The notes below the pieces were generated by a model. The model had not been told where the DNA came from. It saw nothing but the letters and a program-made list of their open reading frames with translations, and did not search any database. DNA of 64,000 nt from positions 25,595,051-25,659,050 of the forward strand of contig CM034391.1 of the NCBI GenBank assembly GCA_019925095.2. Reading direction: 5' to 3'. The position numbers were made by a program, and so were the translations under genes. This DNA comes from Dendrolimus kikuchii. Lineage: Eukaryota; Arthropoda; Insecta; Lepidoptera; Lasiocampidae. Shown piece by piece: positions 16,801-24,143 of this stretch (positions are counted from its first letter, which is position 1; each line of letters starts with the position of its first letter).

Positions 16801-19557
16801 GCACGAAGCTCGCCATTCCTCGCACATAGCGTGAGAGATAGGAATGCGAGTGATCATAAGGAAACATACCCACGGGCGTATCACTCAATCACGCAAAACC
16901 ACTACATGGACGACTGGGTTCAAAGCTTCGAAACGGAAACGGAAGCGGCCAAGGCGATAGCGGAAGTACAAGAAGTGCACAGGAAGGCCGGCTTTCAGCT
17001 CGCGGGATGGGATACGAATCGCGAGCGCCTTATGGAAAATATCCCGGATGAAGAGAGAGCCAGACAGCCCAAAGAGCTCGGTGCTAGCGCGCATCCCTAC
17101 GGGAAGACATTGGGTGTGTTATGGATGCCGGAAACGGATGAACTCGCGTTTAATACCGCTATGCCAAGAGTTCCACACAGCATAAAATGCGGCACGCAAA
17201 CACCCACCAAGAGAGAGGCCCTGGGCATGGTCATGTCACTTTTCGACCCATTAGGCTTACTCAGCCCGTACACTATAAGGGCGAAGATAGTGCTACAAAG
17301 ACTCTGGAGGCTTAAGCTAGGCTGGGATGAACCCTTGCCAACGGAAGAGGCAAGTGAATTCGAAGAATGGATCCGTGACTTAAACTCTATAAAAGAGTTA
17401 AGATTACCGCGGTGCTATGGAGGGGATAGAGACGTCGTAAACATGCAATTACACGTCTTTACGGACGCCAGCGAACAGGCCTACGCAGCAGCGGCTTACT
17501 GGCGCTTTGAGCAGCGCAACGGGAACGTCGGCGTCACTTTAATCGCGGGAAAAGCGAAAGTGGCCCCGATGAAGGCGCAAAGCATCCCGCGGATGGAGCT
17601 ACAAGCCGCGCTAATAGGAGCCAGGTTAGCGGCGGAAATAAAAAAGGAACATAGTTTCAAGCGTTATGACGTCATCTTTTGGAGCGACTCGAAGACCGTT
17701 CTTCACTGGATAAGAAACGACTCGGTACGATATACCCCATACGTTGCACACAGACTGAGCGAAATCGGCGAAATAACCGAGTCTGAGCAATGGCGATGGG
17801 TGCCGACAAGTTACAACGTCGCCGACGACGCAACCAGGATTAACGTCTCGAGTATGAAAACGGACGACCGCTGGTTTAAAGGCCCGGAATTTCTCCATGG
17901 ACCCCCGACGAATTGGCCGAAAGAAGAACCGACGGAAACCGAAGATGACGAGGTCGTGGTAACTTACACGACCGATGAAAAGCCACTCGTTGACGTCACA
18001 AGATTTTCGTCATACGGAAAATTGCTACGAGCGACCGCCTACGCGCTCGCCTTTATCGACAAGTGCAGACGAAGGACTCGCACTATGGAAACGCGACACA
18101 TAGAGAGAGCTGAACGTTTACTCATTCGTCAAGCGCAACAGGAAAGCTTCCCGAAGGATTACGAGCGTTTGAAGAAAGGAGAACGCGTGTCACGTGACAG
18201 CCGGCTTTATAAGCTCGACCCCGAATACGGGGGGGACGGGGTAATAAAGCTAAACGGCAGGATCAATGCGGCCACCCTGCGCGAGCTTACCGGCAACCCA
18301 CCGATCTTAGACGGGTCACATCACCTCACTCGGCTGATTATAAGAGGTGAACATGAACAGCATCATCACATAGGGAGAGAACATGTCGTAAACAACGTCC
18401 GGCAAAAATACTGGGTGCTACGAGTGCGACCTACGGTGCGAAACATCCTGCGGCAATGTACGGTCTGTCGTTTGAAGAAGACTGCGCCGACAGTACCGGT
18501 GAAAGGAAACCTGCCAAAGGACCGTCTAGCTGCCTACGCACGGCCTTTTACCAATTGCGGAATTGACTGTTTTGGCCCCATATGGGTGACCATAGGACGT
18601 CGCAAAGAAAAACGATGGGGAATGCTGTTTACATGTATGGTGACTCGTGCCATTCATATGGAACTTATAGCAAGCCTTAGCACAGACTCTGCTATCATGG
18701 CCCTAAGAAGGATGGGAGCACGACGCGGCTGGCCTCAAGTGATATGGTCTGATAATGCAACGAATTTCCATGGAGCGGACACAGAGTTACTAACGGCGTA
18801 CGCGAGATGGAAGGAAGAGATGCCAGATCACGTAAAAGGGAGACACTTAGCGTGGCGTTTCATCGATCCCGGCGCACCGAACCAGGGGGGAGCTTGGGAA
18901 CGGTTAATTCGGTCGGTGAAGACGGCACTCCACGCGACATTGGCGGAACAAGCTCCCAGGGAAGAAACACTTACGACTGTCATCACGGAAATAGAACATA
19001 CCGTAAACTCGCGCCCGCTAACTCACGTGTCGGTGAGCCCTGAAGACGACGAAGCGCTCACCCCGAACCACTTTCTAATCGGGTCGGCGACGGGCTTGCC
19101 AATCACGGGAACGAACGAGTTAGCAGACAGGAAGACATGGATCGCCACTCAAGCTTTAGCGGACATGTTCTGGACTCGTTGGCTACGCGAGTACTTACCT
19201 ACATTGGCACCGAGGGACGACGTAAGACGACGTGAGGAAAGCATACGTGTTGGAGACGTCGTTATCATTGCGGACGGTCTGTTGCCACGTAACGTATGGC
19301 CCCGGGGTCAAATCGAGCGCACTTATCGCGGACCGGACAACATAATACGGAGCGCGGACGTGCGAACGCGGGGAGGCATCTTCAGGAGACCAGTAAGGAG
19401 GCTCATCGTCCTGACGAGAAGAGATGGCTTCGAGGATCTGCGCCGGGGGGAGGATGTTGCGGACAGAGAGCACCCCCCTGACCCGCCCGCCGGAGCACAT
19501 CTACACTCCGCGCCCCGCATACCGCCGACGCCCATAGCTAGCGCGATTAGCAACTAG
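13897..19557 (+). CDS. BEL/Pao retrotransposon gag-pol polyprotein (element 2, intact)
   Basis: Uninterrupted 1,886-codon gag-pol. Domains in order: coiled, charged N-terminus; DUF1759-like gag from about residue 244 (LPTFSGAPGEWLPFK); zinc knuckles from about 455 (CYCCGAEHQTTQC and CFLCLLSKHRRFRC); aspartic protease with LLDEGSTITLV near 585; reverse transcriptase with YMDD at 1003-1006; RNase H from FTDASEQAY near 1189; integrase zinc domain about 1485-1525 with its histidines in HEQHHHIGREH; catalytic core about 1554-1670 (GIDCFGP, WSDNAT, AWERLI); DUF5641-like end. All catalytic residues I can see are present. The last 34 codons (from VADREHPPDPP) are encoded by the 3' LTR. Element 3 is a damaged near-identical copy. 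The ATG matches the MPNTRS start of element 1. Confidence 0.93.
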   Translation: MPNTRSKTAEDRVQRAYQEPPASPSVHISASASAPNVSRPASPGMQQTTTAQVHTAIRTERQSRSPSVRSHRSQLSAATLVRQVELEAEEQIAAIRREELRLQVSLIKKRVAANIAALKEQTDGNSVCEDDGVETERNITEWLKNTRIRGESPSAGDRTELGTRGAGPRPPLDAAGRAREEYPMARDRSAETNDQTARVTFRTPRNARSPTPTRSRDRGIDRLADVLERMTRNRPTPRQCQELPTFSGAPGEWLPFKAAMRESTSLHGFSPAENLGRLRTCLKGEARECVTALLYTAVDPAIIMKTLERCYGRPEIIISRALEDIKKLPRSGSSASELNSLATKLQNIVTVISCVDNKGYLLNPMLTRQVVEKLSPHLRTKWCDFADEFSSRDEPEIMTLSKFLTGEADRAMKYSFMTSSLPTTSVNVTKENKVKPPRMNERRRVYATTEAKIVCYCCGAEHQTTQCGKLASMSLPARWEWAKETRICFLCLLSKHRRFRCKARKCGVNECREPHHALLHQRRETGAVSGPIDRAESVSQPADREESVMTASAHNSNTERRVLLKVCPITVKGLNGKEVSTYALLDEGSTITLVDEEIAGMLGADGPRRPLNIHGITSSQREAESRMVSVAVRGRAQPHYHPIKARTVKKLALGTHSVKSEVIRQLHHLKTLHIDDVCFMNAKPRVLIGADNWHLIVTRKLLAGKKSQPAASLTLLGWTIHGSAPRGLVTQGNDTVLHVRTWQDKEPREKDELFEIVKSHFDIDALGISNKVKPVAEEQRALKIFSETVKRENGRFEVGLPWRNDDVTMPPSYDMAVRRLRGIERKMDKSPQFKQAYTAQVNRLLAKGYAEPCERSHEGNQRMWYMPHFAVTNPNKPDKVRLVFDAAARSNGVCMNDALLDGPDLLRALYGILFRFREGKIAVTADIRDMFLQVKIRKEDRAAQHFLWRGDDRHNPPRRYVMTSMIFGARSSPFLAHSVRDRNASDHKETYPRAYHSITQNHYMDDWVQSFETETEAAKAIAEVQEVHRKAGFQLAGWDTNRERLMENIPDEERARQPKELGASAHPYGKTLGVLWMPETDELAFNTAMPRVPHSIKCGTQTPTKREALGMVMSLFDPLGLLSPYTIRAKIVLQRLWRLKLGWDEPLPTEEASEFEEWIRDLNSIKELRLPRCYGGDRDVVNMQLHVFTDASEQAYAAAAYWRFEQRNGNVGVTLIAGKAKVAPMKAQSIPRMELQAALIGARLAAEIKKEHSFKRYDVIFWSDSKTVLHWIRNDSVRYTPYVAHRLSEIGEITESEQWRWVPTSYNVADDATRINVSSMKTDDRWFKGPEFLHGPPTNWPKEEPTETEDDEVVVTYTTDEKPLVDVTRFSSYGKLLRATAYALAFIDKCRRRTRTMETRHIERAERLLIRQAQQESFPKDYERLKKGERVSRDSRLYKLDPEYGGDGVIKLNGRINAATLRELTGNPPILDGSHHLTRLIIRGEHEQHHHIGREHVVNNVRQKYWVLRVRPTVRNILRQCTVCRLKKTAPTVPVKGNLPKDRLAAYARPFTNCGIDCFGPIWVTIGRRKEKRWGMLFTCMVTRAIHMELIASLSTDSAIMALRRMGARRGWPQVIWSDNATNFHGADTELLTAYARWKEEMPDHVKGRHLAWRFIDPGAPNQGGAWERLIRSVKTALHATLAEQAPREETLTTVITEIEHTVNSRPLTHVSVSPEDDEALTPNHFLIGSATGLPITGTNELADRKTWIATQALADMFWTRWLREYLPTLAPRDDVRRREESIRVGDVVIIADGLLPRNVWPRGQIERTYRGPDNIIRSADVRTRGGIFRRPVRRLIVLTRRDGFEDLRRGEDVADREHPPDPPAGAHLHSAPRIPPTPIASAISN

Positions 19558-19767
19558 GCGTCGGACGGAATGCGGGTATAGGAGGCCGAAAAAACTGAAA
19601 ATGAATACTGCTGATACTACTACATCAAGAAACATTATCAATTCAGCCACTCAGCTATATTGTACTCGACTCTCTTTGTTATACTCTTTAAATGTACATT
19701 TATAAATAATAATCATACAGTCCATTAATACGTCGAATTTTCATTTACAAACCCGAGGTGCAACTGC
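19455..19767 (+). repeat. BEL element 2, 3' LTR
   Basis: Starts TGTTGCGGACAGAG after the purine tract CCGGGGGGAGGA. It runs to GCAACTGC and lacks the final CACCAATA because a LINE fragment begins there. Confidence 0.85.
19514..19576 (+). repeat. Long stem-loop in the BEL-2 LTR
   Basis: Left arm CCCGCATACCGCCGACGCC pairs with right arm GGCGTCGGACGGAATGCGGG in 18 positions (one mismatch, one bulge) around a 24-nt loop. The same structure is present in the LTRs at 13101, 30486, 40253, 40781 and in LTR fragments elsewhere. Confidence 0.8.
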
Positions 19768-20045
19768 GGGAGCGGAGGCGTTCAGCCCGGAAGCAGCACG
19801 CTCGAGGAGGCACCTCCTGTGAGGTTCGACCTCGGCTCGACCGCTGCGGGGGATTGACTCTATATTGAGAATTAGCCGTTAAAGGCTGAAAGAGCTAAGC
19901 CAACAGGCTGAAGTGATTATTTGGGGACCAATTATCGACTCCGCCGGTGGAGCCGATCCTAGTCTATCATTACTACCGCGTCGCAACGTGTTATAGCTGG
20001 AGGAGAAGAAGCGGCGGAAGAAATTCTCCAGCAAGGTTGTTCTGA
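19768..20045 (-). mobile_element. Jockey-like LINE 3' UTR fragment
   Basis: Reverse-complement match to the 3' UTR at about 27090-27360. It lacks the terminal ~75 bp and poly(A). On the minus strand it is joined upstream to a BEL LTR head (20050-20192). Confidence 0.8.
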
Positions 20046-20049
20046 ATGT

Positions 20050-20192
20050 AGTTTTTTCAGCCTCCTATATCCCGCATTCCGTCCGACGCCTAGCTGCTAA
20101 TCGCGCTAGCTATGGGCGTCGGCGGTATGCGGGGCGCGGAGTGTAGATGTGCTCCGGCGGGCGGGTCAGGGGGGTGCTCTCTGTCCGCAACA
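20050..20192 (-). repeat. BEL LTR 5' fragment, inverted
   Basis: First ~143 bp of the BEL-2/3 LTR in reverse (ends CCGCAACA at 20192), including the long stem-loop. Together with 19455-19600 it forms an inverted repeat with ~145-bp arms. Confidence 0.8.
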
Positions 20193-20712
20193 ACATATAT
20201 AGCGAATTTCAGCTAAATCGGTATAGTAGTTTTATAGTGAAAGCATTACAGACAGAGTTGCTTTGGCATTTACAATGTTAGTATGGAAGTATACATTTTA
20301 TATTGTAACATTTGCGCGTAAAAAAATTGCAGACAAACAAATATACAATTAACATATATATTCTCCTTGATAGCGCATCAGTTCAGTATGTAATTTGTTC
20401 GTAACTTGGTATAATAAATTTGTTACATCCATTTCTGTATTGTAGGCAAAACTTTTTAATGGTCTCACATATATTCTGCCCTTTAGCCGGATACCGGTTT
20501 GAAGTAGATCCATTTCATTTTTTTCCTTAAACCCATAGACATAAGGTACATTTTTGTCTGATAATTTTGAATAAACAACTTACTCCGATAAGTACTATAA
20601 GTCATTAAAGTGAATAGTTTGAAAATGTAGGTTTAACTCTCCATATTGCTCTAAAGTAATATTTTAATACATGTTATGTTTAAAATTAGTTGATTTATGT
20701 TATTATAAACTA
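20193..20712. other. Unassigned AT-rich sequence
   Basis: No recognisable coding or repeat end. Confidence 0.4.
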
Positions 20713-21115
20713 CTAGCTGACCCCGCAAACTTCGTACCGCTTCAGAATCAATAAATAAAAAGCGGAATGATAGTTGCAAAATGTTTCAACTTTAGTAAAA
20801 AATGTGGTCAAAAATTAACCGCAACGAACATCAAATGTCTGACATTCAAAACCAAAAAAATGAAAAAAAACCTTCACTTTTAAATTTAATTTGATTTCTG
20901 AACGACGGGACGAACGTCAAATGTTTGACAGGTAGGAATTGTTTCTAAGGGAACGCGAAATTGGTGGTTTTACTATATTCCAAGCATTTTTTTTTTCATA
21001 TTTACTCACCGTTTAAACCTTCCCTGGATTTCCACAAATAATTCAAAACCAAAATTAACCAAATCAGTCCATCGAGTTTTAGCGAGACTAACGAACAGCG
21101 TTGATTTTTATATAA
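20713..21115 (-). mobile_element. Helitron-like element, same family as 963-1370
   Basis: Minus-strand end CTAG at 20713-20716. The interior shares GAACGACGGGACGAACGTCAAATG and TTTTAGCGAGACTAACGAACAG blocks with the copy at 963. Confidence 0.55.
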
Positions 21116-21566
21116 TCTTTGATATCAAATTTGCGCTACTCTCACAGATACTATACTAGGTCCATAAACATCACAAATTTTTTTCGCGGCTTGTGATGCA
21201 TTTTTACCTTTTTTGTAGTAAAATTTTAAAATGTATCCAATTTCTTCATTAGATTCACTCATTTTAACAATAAGAAAAACAAATGAAAATCACACATTTT
21301 CCTAATTTGAATTTGGAATTGTCTTCTTTAAAATTAAAACTTTTTAATTATACTAAAACCAGCCAGATACAAATGGTATAGCCAAAGAGATCTTATTACA
21401 AGTTCATATATACTATATGCGAAAAGACTTTTTCCCCAACCTTATATATATAGATAAACGAAATTTTAATACAAAACATTTTATTAATTTATACAAAGTA
21501 GACCGATACACATTCAACATTATTAGTGACGGAAGAAGAGGGTGATTTTAAAATTTCTTTTTATTC
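21116..21566. other. Unassigned AT-rich sequence
   Basis: No gene or repeat boundary recognised. Confidence 0.35.
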
Positions 21567-21814
21567 AACCCACAGCCAGCTGGTAGAGTATTTGCCCGGC
21601 TACTACCCCTGCTCTAAAGTATACCGTCATATCAACTTTGAGTTGTGTTCCAGCATTAGTGGGTAGTAGTTAGTAGGTTCCAATCACCTTTTAGAGAGCG
21701 GCGGTACATTAGAACACCTTTGGTGTTACAAATATTCATAGCCGATGGTAACCGCTTTCAATTAGATGGGCCGCCTGCCTGTCTGCTGAATTCATGCAAT
21801 AAAAATAAAAAAAA
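21567..21814 (+). repeat. SINE family S, copy 6 (5'-truncated, old)
   Basis: Starts inside the element at CAACCCACAGCCAG and ends with a long A-rich tail. Heavily diverged. Confidence 0.65.
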
Positions 21815-22544
21815 CTTTATGTTTTACGGGCAGATTGTTAATGTACTTGTTCAATTTGAAAACCTGCCCGTAAAACTTCAATTTAATAAATTTTTGCGAT
21901 TCGTTTTGCTCCGGCTTCGGCGCTCGCACCGTGCGGACGTGTCCGCACTCTGTGACGTCATTCTGGCTCGCCCACCCGATATTCGGTTTTTTCGGTCGAT
22001 CAAGTATCGCACACTATTAGTAGGCTGGTCAATATATACACACTAGGTATATACACACAAGGTTGCGTCATCGCAATTTTCATTGCGCTCTGACGCGGGG
22101 TTGTTTCCACCCCACACCCGCGTAGTTCGTTTGCGCGAACCCTCGTGGTAATTTTAATTGTTTACTCAATTTTAATTACCACTAGGTCAGCTAGGGGATA
22201 CCTAACGGTGTTAACGAACCTAGCTGGGGCGTGACCCGGGCGCCCGCCGGTTCCCCTTCAGGGAAACGGCAAACCCGGACGGGCGTGGAACCACCGGCAC
22301 AGGGGGAGTACCCTTGCCGACCCCAGGCATCTCCAAATCCGTCCTAGGTGACCTCCTCCTTTTTTCCTATCTTTTGTGGTTCTGCCTACCCACAAAACAG
22401 TTAGGGACCCCTTTGCACAATAAGATCGGCAAAGGGGCTACAAGCTTAGGGCTCACCATAGGGCGCACCCCCCTGCCTACACCCGGCAGGGGGACTAGAT
22501 CTTCACAGTTTACACATATCCCTCGGGCTGCTCCCGCCTGAAGG
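21815..22544 (+). other. Jockey-like LINE 5' leader (5' boundary uncertain)
   Basis: Composition changes from AT-rich to GC-rich at about 21,910, which may mark the element start. No start motif or target duplication could be fixed. The last 400 nt are packed with strong inverted repeats before the ORF1 ATG. Confidence 0.55.
22145..22493 (+). repeat. Hairpin cluster in LINE leader
   Basis: At least five inverted repeats: GTGGTAATT/AATTACCAC (22145-22182); CAGCTAGG/CCTAGCTG (22188-22226); CGCCCG/CGGGCG with an inner stem (22241-22285); CCCCTTTGC/GCAAAGGGG, 9 bp perfect, 12-nt loop (22408-22437); CCCCCTGCC/GGCAGGGGG, 9 bp perfect, 7-nt loop (22469-22493). Confidence 0.75.
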
Positions 22545-24131
22545 ATGGCTACCCCAAAAGATTGGTGGGTTCAGACCCTCCGCTTGCTTGAGAGCCGCGA
22601 CCCGACTCTCAAGCAATGGTACTGCCAGGAGATGAAGGAATTTCTCCCCATGATGGAGATAATCCCTCCATCTCCGACAGCCACCGCGACCCCCGCGAAA
22701 GCCGCGTCTTCCGCGCCACCCCCCAAGGCCCCTAAGGCCGGCCCACCGAAGGCTCCTAAAGCCGCTGCCCCCGTGGCCCCTAAGGCCCCCGCGACCCCAA
22801 TAGCCACTCAGGCTAAAACCCCAACGGCCACTTCGGCCACCCCTACCGCGGCCGCGCCCGCACCCACCCCCGCCCCCGCCATTACTGAATCTCCCACTGT
22901 CGCTTCAGCCGCGTCTGAAAGCGACATGGAGATCGACCCCTCCACCCAAACCGGTGACGATGACGGCTTCCAAGTCGTCACGAACCGGAAGGCCAAGAAG
23001 CGACTGCTTAACAGCTCGCCTCAAGGCCACGTTGACAAGGAGCCCAAACAGGCCAAGACCAAGGCCGACAGCCAGCCCCGCCGCGAACGGCTACCGCCCC
23101 CTCTGATAATCAGAGATAAACATCTCTGGAGAGATGTACTCTCCTCTCTCCCCGCCCATAACATCGTGCTGAAAGAGGCACGTGACATCCAGCACGGCAT
23201 TAAAGTCGTCCTTCAGACCCCGGCCGACCATCGCGCCCTTACCCGCATCTTAATTGACAGAAATGTCAATTACTACACTTACGCTCTCGAGGAAGAGAAG
23301 CGCCTCCGCGTTGTCGTACGCGGCCTGTCCCAGGAGCTTGAAACCTCCTACATCTTGGAGGACCTCCAAGCCCAAAACCTCCCTGTGCATGAGGTTCACC
23401 GCATGCACAAAGGTAACTCAGACCGGACACCATACAACATGGTGCTCGTTATCCTTGACCGTTCGGACCGAGGTAAGGCAATCTTCAACCTGAAGAGCGT
23501 CTGCGGTCTAACCAATCTCCGCTTCGAGCGGCCATACAATAATCAGACCCCCCGGCAATGCCACCGCTGCCAGCTATATGGCCATTCGGCAAATCACTGC
23601 CACTCCCGCCCGAGATGCGTCAAGTGCCTCGGGGATCACGGGACCAGTGACTGCGCGCGAACTCGGGACTCCCCCGACCCTCCGGCCTGCATTCTCTGCG
23701 GACAAACCGGACATCCCGCTAATTACCGCGGGTGCCCGGCCGCCCCCAAATTCAAAAAGAACGCCAAGCGTTCTCCCCCAGCCCCCAAGGCCGCCCCCAA
23801 ACGTCGGGCATTCGTGCCTGCACCTCTCCCGGCGTTCAACGCTTGGACAGGTTTTCCCGCCCTGCCTACCCAGGCTAGAGCCCCGATGCCCCTCACGAGG
23901 CCCCAACCTCAACCTCAACCCGCCACACTGCCGGCTCCCACAGGTGCTCCCTCCTCCATCTCGAGGGACCTCGCCCTGGTAACACAGTTTGCCAGGTCGC
24001 TGCCCTTCAACCTGGATGAGGTAACAACCTTAGCGAGGAAACTCGAAACCGCCACTACCTTAAAGGCTCGTCTGCGGCTCTTCATGGAGCACGGAACGCT
24101 GATGAAGATCCTTTATGACGACACTCCCTAA
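22545..24131 (+). CDS. Jockey-like LINE ORF1 (gag-like, three zinc knuckles)
   Basis: 528 codons. The N-terminal ~150 residues are Ala/Pro/Lys-rich low complexity. A nucleic-acid-binding region follows, then three CCHC zinc knuckles at about residues 339-397 (CHRCQLYGHSANHC, CVKCLGDHGTSDC, CILCGQTGHPANYRGC), and a Pro-rich C-terminal section. This layout is that of Jockey-clade ORF1 proteins, which bind the element RNA and form the RNP. The ATG sits after AAGG at the end of the structured leader. ORF2 starts 12 nt after the stop, so translation may be coupled. A truncated copy of the last ~142 codons is at 30645-31072. Confidence 0.88.
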   Translation: MATPKDWWVQTLRLLESRDPTLKQWYCQEMKEFLPMMEIIPPSPTATATPAKAASSAPPPKAPKAGPPKAPKAAAPVAPKAPATPIATQAKTPTATSATPTAAAPAPTPAPAITESPTVASAASESDMEIDPSTQTGDDDGFQVVTNRKAKKRLLNSSPQGHVDKEPKQAKTKADSQPRRERLPPPLIIRDKHLWRDVLSSLPAHNIVLKEARDIQHGIKVVLQTPADHRALTRILIDRNVNYYTYALEEEKRLRVVVRGLSQELETSYILEDLQAQNLPVHEVHRMHKGNSDRTPYNMVLVILDRSDRGKAIFNLKSVCGLTNLRFERPYNNQTPRQCHRCQLYGHSANHCHSRPRCVKCLGDHGTSDCARTRDSPDPPACILCGQTGHPANYRGCPAAPKFKKNAKRSPPAPKAAPKRRAFVPAPLPAFNAWTGFPALPTQARAPMPLTRPQPQPQPATLPAPTGAPSSISRDLALVTQFARSLPFNLDEVTTLARKLETATTLKARLRLFMEHGTLMKILYDDTP

Positions 24132-24143
24132 TTTAACCTCCCA

